64,000 bases of DNA from Aurantiacibacter aquimixticola. GTDB lineage: Bacteria > Pseudomonadota > Alphaproteobacteria > Sphingomonadales > Sphingomonadaceae. Where the stretch lies: contig NZ_RAHX01000001.1 in the NCBI RefSeq assembly GCF_003605475.1, positions 1,116,001 to 1,180,000 of the forward strand, written 5' to 3'. The position numbers were made by a program, and so were the translations under genes. Positions 1-10,803 of this stretch are shown here, one piece after another; the first letter of the stretch is position 1, and each line of letters begins with the position of its first letter. Below the pieces are notes generated by a model. That model searched no databases. It saw nothing but the letters and a program-made list of their open reading frames with translations, and was not told the origin of the DNA.

Positions 1-1549
1 CGCCCAGCCGCAGCGAGTCGAGCGTAAAGACGCCCGCTTCCACCTCGACGCCAAGCGCGCGGGTGCGGGCGATATTGTCATAGGTGCCGAAGGGCCGGTC
101 CTCGCAGATGGTATCCTCCACGCCGAAGCAGCCGACAAAGGCGATCTGGTCGTCCGTTTCGCGGTGGAACAGCGTGACGCCGCCATAAACCGCCTGCGCC
201 CGGTCGCCATAGGCGATGCCGAGATCGAGGCTGGTGCTTTCCTCCGGCTCCAGCGCGGCATTGCCGAAATCGGATAGTAGCTGGAACAGGCTGGGAGCCT
301 TGAAGCCCTCGCCGATACTGGCCCGCACGCGCCAATTGCTGGCGATTGCGTAGCTCGCATCCGCGCCGAAGCTCACTTCGCTGCCGAAATCGTCGTGATC
401 GGTGAAACGCGCGCCCAGATGGCCGGAAATGCCGCGCCATTCGACGCCAGCCTGGGCATAGGTGCCGAAGATGCGGGTGGAGGCGCGCTCGGCAAACAGC
501 GTTTCGTACGCGGTCCACTCGTTCTCCGCCCCGAAATTAAGCAGCAGCGGGCCGATGGGCCGCCACTCGCCATTCACCGCGATCCGGCCCGACCGGCCGT
601 CGCTGGTAAATGTCGGATCGTCTCCGAAATCGCGATTGAAATTGTCGCGGCTGGTGTCGGCAAAGCTGTAGCTGCCCTGCACGAAAAGCGGTCCGCTGTC
701 GTAGACCATGCCCGCCGAGCCGAAGGTCTGGCTGGTGTCCTGCACTTCGTCCGTATCGGCGAGCGAGAAATCGGGCGCGGGGAAACCGTCGAATTCGAGT
801 TCCCCCTCCGCCTGACGCAGCCGCGCGAACACTTCCAGACGGTCGGAGAAATAGTATCGCGCATGGCCATCCAGCGCCCATTGCTCGAACCCGTCCGCCT
901 CGGTGCCGGTTTCGGCAGCGGAGAAACCGTCGGTATTGGCGAAGCTGCCGGACAGGCCGAGAAAGCCGGTATCGGGGTCGGACAGGCCACCCGACGCCGT
1001 CGCCAGCACGCTGTCATTGGCGCCGTATTCCGCGCTCGCCAGCAAACCGCTTTCCGCGCGGGTGGATGCGACAAGCACGCCGCCGATCGCATCCGATCCC
1101 CAGATCGTGGAATTGGACCCGCGCAATATGTCGAGCTTGCCGAGATTGGCGGAAAGCAGATTGCCGAAATCGAAGCCGCCCGATGGCGATGCCGGATCGG
1201 CCACGCGCACGCCGTCTACGATCACGAGCAGCTGCTCCGCCTCCGCCCCACGAACGCGCACGCCGGTGAATGCACCCAGCCCGCCATTGCGGGAGAGCGA
1301 GAGCCCGGGAACGCGCTGGAGCACGCGGGTCAGGTCCGACCCCTGTACGTCCAGAATTTCGTTCTCGGTAATGACCGTTACGGCCTGGCCGGTGTCTTCG
1401 ACTTCGGTCCGCGTGCCGGTGGCGGTGACGGTGATGAACTCCTCACCGGTTCGCACGTCGGTAAGGATAATCGATGGCTCTTCGTCCTGCGCCGCGGCAG
1501 GCACGGCCAGCGCCGCGAGGGACACACCACAAATCAGATATTTAAGCAC
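1..1549 (-). CDS. btuB: TonB-dependent vitamin B12 outer-membrane receptor, N-terminal part
   Basis: This gene encodes the outer-membrane receptor that takes up cobalamin using TonB energy. It runs off the left edge, so about 516 codons are present and the last barrel strands are missing. The product begins with a short signal peptide ending PAAAQD, then a TonB-box-like stretch (ITVTATGTR) and a plug domain with VITENEI, LQRVPGLSLS, VRIRG-type (VRVRGAE) and LRGSNSTIWGSDAIGG. I chose the GTG at 1549 because a full AGGAGG lies at 1554-1559, although the 4-base spacing is short; an in-frame ATG at 1564 is an alternative. The B12 assignment rests mainly on the cobalamin riboswitch directly upstream; receptor sequence alone would only say siderophore/vitamin class. 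Confidence 0.85.
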   Translation of the reverse strand, partial: MLKYLICGVSLAALAVPAAAQDEEPSIILTDVRTGEEFITVTATGTRTEVEDTGQAVTVITENEILDVQGSDLTRVLQRVPGLSLSRNGGLGAFTGVRVRGAEAEQLLVIVDGVRVADPASPSGGFDFGNLLSANLGKLDILRGSNSTIWGSDAIGGVLVASTRAESGLLASAEYGANDSVLATASGGLSDPDTGFLGLSGSFANTDGFSAAETGTEADGFEQWALDGHARYYFSDRLEVFARLRQAEGELEFDGFPAPDFSLADTDEVQDTSQTFGSAGMVYDSGPLFVQGSYSFADTSRDNFNRDFGDDPTFTSDGRSGRIAVNGEWRPIGPLLLNFGAENEWTAYETLFAERASTRIFGTYAQAGVEWRGISGHLGARFTDHDDFGSEVSFGADASYAIASNWRVRASIGEGFKAPSLFQLLSDFGNAALEPEESTSLDLGIAYGDRAQAVYGGVTLFHRETDDQIAFVGCFGVEDTICEDRPFGTYDNIARTRALGVEVEAGVFTLDSLRLG

Positions 1550-1652
1550 AAAACCTCCTATCATAAACGAACATGCCGCTTATGACGGAGGGAGCGCGGG
1601 CATGCGCTCTCCCGCTCGCTATCGGTGCACCCCGCCCGGCAGCAAAAGCGAC

Positions 1653-1821
1653 CGTCACCCGGCAGGTCTCCTGGCTCCCGGATCGTCGGTCCGCTTCCGC
1701 CTTCCCGCCCCGAAGGGCAGTGGCATGAAGGAAGCATCCCTCCCCGGTCACAGTTGCGGGGGCAGCGGAGGTCTTGCACCCCCTTCCCTCTCAGCTTCGC
1801 CTTCGCGAAGAACCCGTGACG
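1653..1821 (-). promoter_or_regulatory. Cobalamin (B12) riboswitch upstream of btuB
   Basis: Read on the minus strand the segment carries the landmarks of the adenosylcobalamin aptamer: GAAGCTGAGAGGGAA, GGGTGCAAGaCCTC, GCTGCCCCCGCAACTGTGA, GCCACTG, GGGAAGGCGG and the B12 box GAGCCAGGAGACCTGCC. The ends pair as a closing P1 helix (CGTCAC at 1653-1658 with GTGACG at 1816-1821). The element is about 100 bases ahead of the btuB start, so binding of the cofactor should lower receptor expression. The fold was recognised by eye and not computed. Confidence 0.95.
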
Positions 1822-1947
1822 ATGGCCGCGCTCTAGTCCCGGTGGTGAAATGGTGCAAGGTTAAGGCGCGCGCATTTTGCGTCCCGCAGTGGCACGCAGC
1901 GCGCGGCGAAGGTGCCTGTTAGTCTTTCGCCCTTATGATGCACGTCC

Positions 1948-3003
1948 GTGCATCAGCCGCCGATCATCCCCGCCGCACCCGCGCGCGATTTCCGCACGAA
2001 GCGCCTGCCGTTTCGAGAACGCGCGCGTCCCGTGCTGAAGCGTCTGGCAGTGATCGGCCTCGCCATCGGTGTGCCGACACTCGCCGCGCCCACGGCCATC
2101 GCCGCCTTGCAGAGCGAAAATGCCGCACCCGCAATCCAGCCCATGCCGTTCGAGGTACCGGGGGAAAGCTTTCCGGGATCGGCCTTCTACTATCTGGAGG
2201 AAACACCGCTGCTGGTGGATGTCGCGGGATGGGATGCACCCGTCGGTGTGATCGGGGTGGCCGCCCGCGCGTCTGCCACGGAGGATGCCGAACCCCCGCT
2301 TGCCGCTCCGCCGCTGCGCATTTCGGGATCGGACCGCGATCACGCCCGCGCACAGCAATGCATGGCGCAGGCGATTTATTACGAGGCGGCGAGCGAAAGC
2401 GATGCCGGCCAGCGCGCGGTGGCGCAAATAGTGCTCAACCGCGTGGCGCATCCCTCCTATCCGCGCACGGTGTGCGGCGTGGTCTATCAGGGCAGCGAGC
2501 GGAGCACCGGGTGCCAGTTCACCTTCACATGCGACGGTGCGCTCGCCCGCACGCCATCGCGCAGCGGGTGGGCACGCGCCAGCCGCCATGCGCGAGAGGC
2601 GCTGTCGGGCCTTGTCTATGCCCCCGTGGGCACGGCGACGCATTACCATACGCTGGCGGTCAATCCCTACTGGGCGAGCAGCCTGCAATCGGTCGGTGTG
2701 ATCGGGGCGCACATCTTCTATCGCTGGCCCGGTGCTGCCGGACGGCCCGCCGCGTTCAGCGCAGGCTATGCCGGTGGCGAACCGAGCGCGGCGCGCGCGC
2801 GCAGTTCCGTGCCCGCAGCGCCATTGCCGAACGATATCCCCGTGGTCGCCCCTCTGCCGGACCTGCCGGATGGCCGCACGCCTGCCGCACCATCTCCCCC
2901 CGCGGCCGGGACACAAGCTGCGCCAGCCGCCGAAATCATGCCGCAGAGCGGCGATGTGCGGGAAGAATATGCGAATAGCGGGCGCTGGATCACCCGCCCC
3001 TGA
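1948..3003 (+). CDS. Cell-wall hydrolase, SleB/CwlJ type
   Basis: The 351-residue product is a predicted peptidoglycan hydrolase of the SleB/CwlJ (Hydrolase_2) family acting in the periplasm. Residues 1-30 are basic, 31-52 form a signal anchor, and the catalytic domain spans about 132-240, with the family motif AQAIYYEAASE (Glu146 the likely catalytic acid), an ALIVLNRV-like IVLNRVAHPSYP, VVYQG and a Cys pair around CQFTFTC. The C-terminal 90 residues are Pro/Ala-rich and probably disordered. The start is GTG at 1948; no strong Shine-Dalgarno is visible. In vegetative alphaproteobacteria these proteins are lysozyme-like housekeeping hydrolases and not spore-germination enzymes. Confidence 0.85.
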   Translation: MHQPPIIPAAPARDFRTKRLPFRERARPVLKRLAVIGLAIGVPTLAAPTAIAALQSENAAPAIQPMPFEVPGESFPGSAFYYLEETPLLVDVAGWDAPVGVIGVAARASATEDAEPPLAAPPLRISGSDRDHARAQQCMAQAIYYEAASESDAGQRAVAQIVLNRVAHPSYPRTVCGVVYQGSERSTGCQFTFTCDGALARTPSRSGWARASRHAREALSGLVYAPVGTATHYHTLAVNPYWASSLQSVGVIGAHIFYRWPGAAGRPAAFSAGYAGGEPSAARARSSVPAAPLPNDIPVVAPLPDLPDGRTPAAPSPPAAGTQAAPAAEIMPQSGDVREEYANSGRWITRP

Positions 3004-3145
3004 GGGACGCGAGAAAGCCTCGCAACGGCGCTAACACGTCGGAAACCATTTCGCCGAACCTTCGCTTAGCGTGGTCATCCTACAAGACGTCCTGCCCGCT
3101 CGAAAGGAGCGGACCCGCGTTACTTTTGCAGGACAAGTTCGCACC

Positions 3146-3454
3146 ATGTCTATTCGCTTTGCCGCCCCCATCGCCCGCTGCCAGAACAGAATGCGGCCCG
3201 GCGCCGTGCAGGCGCGCACGCTGTTGGCGGCCAACGACAATCCCAGCGGCGTGACCCCGCTGCACGTCAACGCAGCGCTGCGTCACTTCGCGCAATACGG
3301 AATTTCCGCGGCAGAGCATGCGCGCGCGCAAGCGACGAAGGCAGCGCGTTCCGGCGATCGGCAGGGCTTCGAGTGGTGGCTCGGCATCTGCCGCGCGCTC
3401 GACCGACGCATGCCCCGCGCGGTGGAGCTTCCCGATTGCGGCAGCGCCGTCTGA
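3146..3454 (+). CDS. Small conserved-looking protein of unknown function
   Basis: The ORF gives 102 residues starting MSIRFAAPIARCQNRM. It has no signal peptide, no membrane segment and no domain that I recognise. The C-terminal half (HVNAALRHFAQYGISAAEHA, then GFEWWLGICRALDRRMP) looks like two or three amphipathic helices. I prefer the ATG at 3146; an in-frame GTG at 3071 would add 25 residues of unconvincing sequence. It stands alone between the SleB hydrolase and the GGDEF/EAL gene, all on the plus strand. Codon usage is like its neighbours, which supports a real gene. Confidence 0.6.
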   Translation: MSIRFAAPIARCQNRMRPGAVQARTLLAANDNPSGVTPLHVNAALRHFAQYGISAAEHARAQATKAARSGDRQGFEWWLGICRALDRRMPRAVELPDCGSAV

Positions 3455-3541
3455 TTACCAAAAGCTTGCGCCGCAATAAGTGCAAACAGCCTAGGGGCGC
3501 ACTTAACCAAAGCGTGAGCCGGGCGGGCCTATCGAAGGGCC

Positions 3542-5488
3542 ATGCAGTGGCCGCGTAACCTCTTCGGATTGCCCGCGAAACGCGATGGTGAGCTTGCCAG
3601 GGCGCAAGTGCGCGCGCATCTCGACGCAGCCGTCCACACCAAGCCGTGGAGCGCGCTGGTCGGCAGCGTGTGCGCGGGTGCCGGGGCGTGGACATGCGCA
3701 CTCGCAACGGGCGAGTCCCCTTTAGTCATCCTCGCCGCAATAGTGAGCGTGGTGGCCGTCCTTCGGGTCGCTCACGCCGTCGGACACGATCTCTCACCGG
3801 AAAATCCCTCAGTGCGATTGCTGGATGCGGCCTTCCCGCTGACAGCTTGCCTGTTCGCCCTTTCGCTCGGCTTGATCGGTTCGCTCACCATCATGCGGGA
3901 CGCGGCGGCGGGGGTGCAGTTGCTTGGCGTGGGAAGCGCGATTGCGTTCGGACTGGCTCTTTCCGTCCGCAGTGCGGGGCGTCCCGCTATCGCGATCGCG
4001 CAGCTATCCTGCGCCTATTCGCCGATAATCTACGCCAGCTTGCAAAGCGGAAGCTACCCGCTGCTCGTGCTGGCGGTGGTCCTTCCGAACATCGCCATCG
4101 GCATGGGGACGATGACGCTGACCATTTTCGCGCAGCTCGAAGAGCGCATCGAGACCGCCCTCGCCAGCCGCGCGCATGCCGAGACCATTCGCGCGCAGAC
4201 GCGGCTCGATCCCGTCACTGGGCTGCTCAACCGCCACGGCTTCGATGAAGAGTTCGCCAGGCTGGCCAACGGGCTTGGCGCAGACGAGCGGCTGGCCCTG
4301 ATGTGGATCGATCTCGATCGCTTCAAGGACGTGAACGAGACGCTGGGTCATGAAGCGGGCGACGAGACGCTGCGCATCATCGCCAGCCGATTGCGGACGA
4401 AATTGCCGGAAGAGGCCGTCCTCGCGCGCTTTGCCAGCGACGAATTCGTCTTCGCCGCGCGGGTGGCCTTGCGCGCGGAAGCGGAAATCCTGGCGAGCGA
4501 CATGGGCGAAGAAGCGGCGCGCCCCTTCCGGATCGACGGTCACCGGCTTTCCGGCGGTGCATCGCTCGGCGCGGCGCTGATGCCGGACGACGCGTCCTCC
4601 ACGGACAAGCTGATGCAGGCCGCCGATCTTGCGCTTTACCATGCGAAGGCTTCCCGCAGAAACGAGATCCGTTTCTTCGACCGCGCGATGACCCGCGAGC
4701 TGGCGAGGCGCAAGGAAGTGGAATCCGAATTGCGTTCGGCCCTGCAGAAGGATGAGTTGAAGGTCTTCTTCCAGCCGATCGTGGATCTGCAGACCGGCCA
4801 CATCCGCACGTTCGAAGCGCTGGTGCGCTGGTTCCATCCGGAAAAAGGCGAATTGCTGCCCGATGAGTTCATCCCCGTGGCGGAGGATACCGGCCTGATT
4901 ATCACGCTGGGCAATTGGGTCACGGCGCAAGCCGCCAAAGCGGCAAGCAGCTGGCCCGAGCACGTGACGCTCGCGGTCAACCTATCCCCGGTGCAGATCA
5001 AGGCGCCCGGTGCCGCGCTCGGGATCCTGTCCGCGCTCGCCGAAGCACAGCTCGATCCGGCAAGGCTGGAACTCGAAGTCACCGAGAGCCTGTTCCTCGA
5101 AGACGACGAGCACACCGCCACCTTCATGAACGAGCTGGCGCAGCGCGGCGTCCGCTTCGCGCTCGACGATTTCGGCACGGGCTACTCCTCGATGCGCTAC
5201 ATCCACGACTACCCTTTTCGCACGATCAAGGTCGATCGCAGCTTCGTTTCCGGCGCGAATATCGGCGCGCGCAGCGACGCCATCGTGCGCGCTGTCGCGG
5301 AAATGGGAACGACGCTGGGATTGGATGTGGTGGCGGAAGGCATCGAGACGATCGGCCAGCTGCGCACGATCAGAAGTTCCGGCTGCACATTGGGGCAGGG
5401 CTTCTACTTCAGCCGCGCCGTCCCGGATTATCAGGCCGCGCTCCTGCTGGCGGAAGAGGATCGCCCGCTTGCCAGCAATGCTGGATAA
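3542..5488 (+). CDS. Membrane-bound GGDEF-EAL protein, probable c-di-GMP phosphodiesterase
   Basis: The 648-residue protein joins a hydrophobic N-terminus (about residues 36-200, roughly six membrane segments) to a GGDEF domain (about 220-375) and an EAL domain (about 392-640). The GGDEF signature is degenerate: ASDEF at 298-302, and no RxxD inhibitory site precedes it, so cyclase activity is doubtful. The EAL half keeps every catalytic landmark: EALVRW (Glu425), NLSPVQI, LEVTES, DDFGTGYSS, IKVDRSF, AEGIET and LGQGFYFS. The likely role is hydrolysis of c-di-GMP to pGpG, with the GGDEF part sensing GTP or acting structurally. It is a single gene; the sensory membrane region has no named domain that I recognise. 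Confidence 0.88.
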   Translation: MQWPRNLFGLPAKRDGELARAQVRAHLDAAVHTKPWSALVGSVCAGAGAWTCALATGESPLVILAAIVSVVAVLRVAHAVGHDLSPENPSVRLLDAAFPLTACLFALSLGLIGSLTIMRDAAAGVQLLGVGSAIAFGLALSVRSAGRPAIAIAQLSCAYSPIIYASLQSGSYPLLVLAVVLPNIAIGMGTMTLTIFAQLEERIETALASRAHAETIRAQTRLDPVTGLLNRHGFDEEFARLANGLGADERLALMWIDLDRFKDVNETLGHEAGDETLRIIASRLRTKLPEEAVLARFASDEFVFAARVALRAEAEILASDMGEEAARPFRIDGHRLSGGASLGAALMPDDASSTDKLMQAADLALYHAKASRRNEIRFFDRAMTRELARRKEVESELRSALQKDELKVFFQPIVDLQTGHIRTFEALVRWFHPEKGELLPDEFIPVAEDTGLIITLGNWVTAQAAKAASSWPEHVTLAVNLSPVQIKAPGAALGILSALAEAQLDPARLELEVTESLFLEDDEHTATFMNELAQRGVRFALDDFGTGYSSMRYIHDYPFRTIKVDRSFVSGANIGARSDAIVRAVAEMGTTLGLDVVAEGIETIGQLRTIRSSGCTLGQGFYFSRAVPDYQAALLLAEEDRPLASNAG

Positions 5489-5575
5489 AGGCGGGAACCG
5501 GGGCGCGTCCGAAACGTCTTGCACGCAGCGGAGAAATGCCTGCCTGCGCACTTTATCGCTATTGCGAACTGTTAG

Positions 5576-7017
<1,442 letters not shown>

Positions 7018-7908
7018 ATGTCCATCCTCGTAAACAAAGACACCAAGGTCATCACCCAGGGGATGACCGGCAACACCGGCACCTTCCACACGCAGCAGGC
7101 GCTCGATTACGGGACGCAGATGGTCGCGGGCGTGACGCCGGGCAAAGGCGGCTCCGAGCATCTCGGCCTGCCGCAGTTCAACACCGTGCGCGAGGCCAAG
7201 GACGCGACTGGCGCGACCGCGAGCTGTATCTACGTGCCGCCGCCCTTCGCCGCCGATGCCATGCTCGAGGCGATCGAGGCGGAAGTCGAACTGATCGTCG
7301 CGATTACCGAAGGTGTTCCGGTGATGGACATGATTACCGTCAAGCGCGCGCTTTCCGGCTCCAAGTCCCGCCTGATCGGCCCCAACTGCCCAGGCGTGCT
7401 GACGCCGGAAGAATGCAAGATCGGCATCATGCCAGGCAAGATCTTCAAGAAGGGCAGCGTCGGCGTGGTCAGCCGCTCCGGCACGCTGACTTATGAAGCC
7501 GTGCACCAGACGACCGAAGTCGGCCTTGGCCAGACCACCGCGGTCGGCATTGGCGGCGATCCCGTCAACGGCACCAATTTCATCGACGTGCTCGACCTGT
7601 TCCTGTCGGACGATGCCACCAAGTCGATCATCATGATCGGCGAAATCGGCGGCAGCGCGGAAGAGGAAGCGGCCGAATTCATCAAGCAGGAAGCCGCCAA
7701 GGGCCGCCGCAAGCCGATGGTCGGCTTCATTGCCGGCCGCACCGCACCTCCGGGCCGCCGCATGGGCCATGCCGGCGCCATCGTTTCGGGCGGCAAAGGC
7801 GGAGCGGACGACAAGATCGCGGCGATGGAAGATGCGGGCATCCGTGTCTCCCCCTCCCCCAGCGAATTGGGCACAACGCTCGACGCCCTTCTCAAGGAAC
7901 TCGCGTAG
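7018..7908 (+). CDS. sucD: Succinyl-CoA synthetase alpha subunit
   Basis: The 296-residue protein binds CoA and carries the phosphohistidine in the reversible conversion of succinyl-CoA to succinate with ATP/GTP formation. Landmarks are [20 protein letters not shown], the CoA-binding [16 protein letters not shown], and the active-site [14 protein letters not shown], whose His is phosphorylated. A Shine-Dalgarno AGGAG at 7006-7010 lies inside the preceding small ORF, 7 bases from the ATG. The beta subunit gene sucC, usually directly upstream, is absent from the whole window, so this subunit must pair with a beta subunit encoded elsewhere. Confidence 0.97.
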   Translation: MSILVNKDTKVITQGMTGNTGTFHTQQALDYGTQMVAGVTPGKGGSEHLGLPQFNTVREAKDATGATASCIYVPPPFAADAMLEAIEAEVELIVAITEGVPVMDMITVKRALSGSKSRLIGPNCPGVLTPEECKIGIMPGKIFKKGSVGVVSRSGTLTYEAVHQTTEVGLGQTTAVGIGGDPVNGTNFIDVLDLFLSDDATKSIIMIGEIGGSAEEEAAEFIKQEAAKGRRKPMVGFIAGRTAPPGRRMGHAGAIVSGGKGGADDKIAAMEDAGIRVSPSPSELGTTLDALLKELA

Positions 7909-7944
7909 CTCCTACGCACTACCTCCAAGGAGAGGTGACGCATC

Positions 7945-10785
7945 ATGGGTAAAGAACCGCAGGATTTTCTTCCCGAACTGCCGGGTCAGGACGGCCCGCA
8001 GCAGGGGCCGAGCTGGGCCAATCCGCGCTGGCCGCTGACCGGCGACGCGCCCGATCTCGACGCGGCGATGGACCCAACGGAGATGGCCGCGCTCGTGAAA
8101 GAGGCCTCGGCGAAGGCGGGCAAGCCGACCGATACCAAGAGCGTGGAGGCCGCGTGCCGCGATTCCATCCAGGCAATGCTGCTCATCCGGCTTTACCGCG
8201 TGCGCGGGCACCTCGCGGCCGACCTAGACCCGCTCGGCCTCGCCAATCGCGAAGTGCCCGAAGATCTGACGCTGGAATGGCACGGCCTTGCCGGGCAGGA
8301 AGACAAGGAAGTCTTCGTCGGCGGCGTCTTCGGTTTTGAATGGGTCAAGGTGGGCGAGCTGCTGGACGTGCTGCGCAACACCTATTGCGGGCATGTCGGC
8401 CTCGAATACATGCACATCGCCGACACCGAAGAGCGGCGGTTCTTGCAGGACCAGTTCGAAAGCCCGGAAGAGACGATCCAGTTTACCCCGGAAGGCAAGC
8501 AGGCGATCCTGCAGGCGGTGATCCGCGGCGAGGAATACGAGAAGTATCTCGCCAAGAAATATGTCGGCACCAAGCGTTTCGGCCTCGATGGCGGCGAAGC
8601 GATGATCCCGGCGCTGGAAGCGGTCATCAAATATGGCGGCAGCTCCGGCGTGCGGGAAATCATCTATGGCATGGCCCATCGCGGCCGGTTGAACGTGCTC
8701 GCCAATGTGATGGCAAAGCCATATCGCGTGATCTTCCACGAATTCTCCGGCGGCAGCGCCAATCCGGACGATGTCGGCGGATCGGGCGATGTGAAATATC
8801 ACCTCGGCACCAGCACGGACCGCGAATTCGACGGGATCAAGGTTCACATGAGCCTGGTGCCAAACCCCTCGCACCTTGAGGCCGTGAACCCGGTCGTGCT
8901 CGGCAAGACCCGCGCGCAGCAGGCCATGCATGACGACCTTTCCGCGCATGAAAAGGTGCTGCCCGTCCTCATCCACGGGGATGCCGCCTTCGCCGGACAG
9001 GGCGTGGTGTGGGAATGCTTCGGCCTTTCCGGCGTGCGCGGCTATTCGACCGGCGGCTGCATTCACTTCGTCATCAACAATCAGATCGGCTTCACCACCA
9101 GCCCGCAATTCGCGCGCTCCTCACCCTATCCGTCCGACGTGGCGAAGGGCGTGCAGGCGCCGATCCTGCATGTGAATGGCGACAATCCCGAAGCCGTCAC
9201 CTTCGCCTGCAAGCTGGCGGTCGAGTACCGCCAGACCTTCAAGCGCGACATCGTGATCGACATGTGGTGCTATCGCCGCTTCGGCCACAATGAAGGCGAC
9301 GAACCCAGCTTCACCCAGCCGCTGATGTACAAGGAAATCCGCCAGCACCCGCGCGTGTCGGAGCTGTATTCGGATCGCCTGCGCGATGAGGGCGTGATCG
9401 AGGAGGGCACCACGCCGCAAATGCGGCAGGATTTCATCAGCCATCTCGACGAAGAGTTCGAAAAGGCGAAGGGCTACAAGCCGAACGAGGTCGACTGGTT
9501 CGCCGGTCGCTGGAGCGGGTTGCACAAGCCTGCCGATCCGGAGACCGCCCGCCGCAACACCGAAACCGCGATCGGCAAGAAGCTGTTCGACAGCCTCGGC
9601 CGGACGCTTACCACCGTTCCGGACGATCTCACGATCCACAAGACGCTGGGCCGCGTGCTCGATGCCAAGCGCGAAATGTTCAAGACCGGCACCGGCTTTG
9701 ATTGGGCGACGGCGGAAGCGCTGGCATTCGGCAGCCTCGTCACCGAAGGCTTCGGCGTGCGCCTTTCGGGTCAGGATTCGGGCCGCGGCACGTTCAGCCA
9801 GCGCCACGCCATCTGGGTCGACCAGACGGATGAGGGCAAGTATATCCCCCTCGCCACGCTGCCGCATGGCAAGTTCGAGGTGTATGACAGCACGCTCAGC
9901 GAATTCGGCGTGCTCGGCTTCGAATACGGTTTCGCCCTCGCCGATCCGAAAACGCTGGTGATGTGGGAAGCGCAGTTCGGCGATTTCGCCAATGGCGCGC
10001 AAATCATGATCGACCAGTTCATCGCGTCCGGCGAAGTGAAGTGGATGCGCGCCAACGGGCTCGTGATGCTGTTGCCGCACGGCTATGAAGGCCAAGGGCC
10101 CGAGCATTCGTCCGCCCGGCTCGAGCGGTTCCTGCAGCTTTGCGCGAACGACAATATCCAGGTGCTCAACATCACCAGCCCGGCGAATTACTTCCACGTG
10201 CTTCGCCGCCAGATGCTGCGCCCCTTCCGCAAGCCGATGGTCATCATGACGCCCAAGAGCCTGCTGCGGCATCCGTCTGCCAAGTCCGATGCCGAGCTGT
10301 TCATGGGTGACAGCCACTTCATGCGCATCCTGTCCGACAAGGCGGAGATTGCCGACAAGAAGGTGCGCCGGCTCGTGCTGTGCAGCGGAAAGGTCGCCTA
10401 CGACCTGATGGAGAAGCGCGACGAGGAAAAGATCGACGATGTTTCCATTGTCCGGATCGAGCAGCTTTATCCCTTCCCGGGGGAGCCGCTGGCCGTGCGC
10501 CTGAAGCGGATGACCAATCTCGAAGAAGTCGTCTGGTGCCAGGAAGAACCGCACAATAACGGCGCATGGTTCTTCGTTCAGAATCGCATCGAGGACGCGC
10601 TGACCGCTGCCGGGCATGAGGGCATGCGCCCCTGCTATGCCGGGCGAGAGGAAGCGGCCTCCCCCGCCACGGGCTTCGCGGCGCGTCACAAGGCGCAGCA
10701 GGACGCTCTCGTCTCCGTTGCGCTCGGCCTGTCCGAACGCGGCGCAACCAATGCCAAGCGCAAATCGCGCGCCAACAAGTCATAA
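7945..10785 (+). CDS. sucA: 2-oxoglutarate dehydrogenase E1 component
   Basis: The 946-residue thiamine diphosphate enzyme decarboxylates 2-oxoglutarate and passes the succinyl group to the lipoyl arm of SucB. It has the E1 N-terminal helix typical of the family (QAMLLIRLYRVRGHLAADLDPLG), the core motif GMAHRGRLNVLANV, the ThDP site with GDAAFAGQGVVWE and VINNQIGFTT, and the transketolase-like C-terminal half with LPHGYEGQGPEHSSARLER. The start ATG follows GGAGAGGTGA. It is 36 bases after sucD and 18 before sucB, so the three are almost certainly cotranscribed. Confidence 0.97.
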   Translation: MGKEPQDFLPELPGQDGPQQGPSWANPRWPLTGDAPDLDAAMDPTEMAALVKEASAKAGKPTDTKSVEAACRDSIQAMLLIRLYRVRGHLAADLDPLGLANREVPEDLTLEWHGLAGQEDKEVFVGGVFGFEWVKVGELLDVLRNTYCGHVGLEYMHIADTEERRFLQDQFESPEETIQFTPEGKQAILQAVIRGEEYEKYLAKKYVGTKRFGLDGGEAMIPALEAVIKYGGSSGVREIIYGMAHRGRLNVLANVMAKPYRVIFHEFSGGSANPDDVGGSGDVKYHLGTSTDREFDGIKVHMSLVPNPSHLEAVNPVVLGKTRAQQAMHDDLSAHEKVLPVLIHGDAAFAGQGVVWECFGLSGVRGYSTGGCIHFVINNQIGFTTSPQFARSSPYPSDVAKGVQAPILHVNGDNPEAVTFACKLAVEYRQTFKRDIVIDMWCYRRFGHNEGDEPSFTQPLMYKEIRQHPRVSELYSDRLRDEGVIEEGTTPQMRQDFISHLDEEFEKAKGYKPNEVDWFAGRWSGLHKPADPETARRNTETAIGKKLFDSLGRTLTTVPDDLTIHKTLGRVLDAKREMFKTGTGFDWATAEALAFGSLVTEGFGVRLSGQDSGRGTFSQRHAIWVDQTDEGKYIPLATLPHGKFEVYDSTLSEFGVLGFEYGFALADPKTLVMWEAQFGDFANGAQIMIDQFIASGEVKWMRANGLVMLLPHGYEGQGPEHSSARLERFLQLCANDNIQVLNITSPANYFHVLRRQMLRPFRKPMVIMTPKSLLRHPSAKSDAELFMGDSHFMRILSDKAEIADKKVRRLVLCSGKVAYDLMEKRDEEKIDDVSIVRIEQLYPFPGEPLAVRLKRMTNLEEVVWCQEEPHNNGAWFFVQNRIEDALTAAGHEGMRPCYAGREEAASPATGFAARHKAQQDALVSVALGLSERGATNAKRKSRANKS

Positions 10786-10803
10786 GCCAGGGAAAGCAAG
10801 CAC

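Noticed and set aside
395..1585. Long plus-strand open frame opposite btuB
   Set aside because: It is antisense to a clear TonB receptor and has no recognisable domain; GC-rich codon bias of the real gene keeps the opposite frame open.
9121..10689. 522-codon minus-strand open frame opposite sucA
   Set aside because: Antisense shadow of sucA with no domain and no ribosome binding site.
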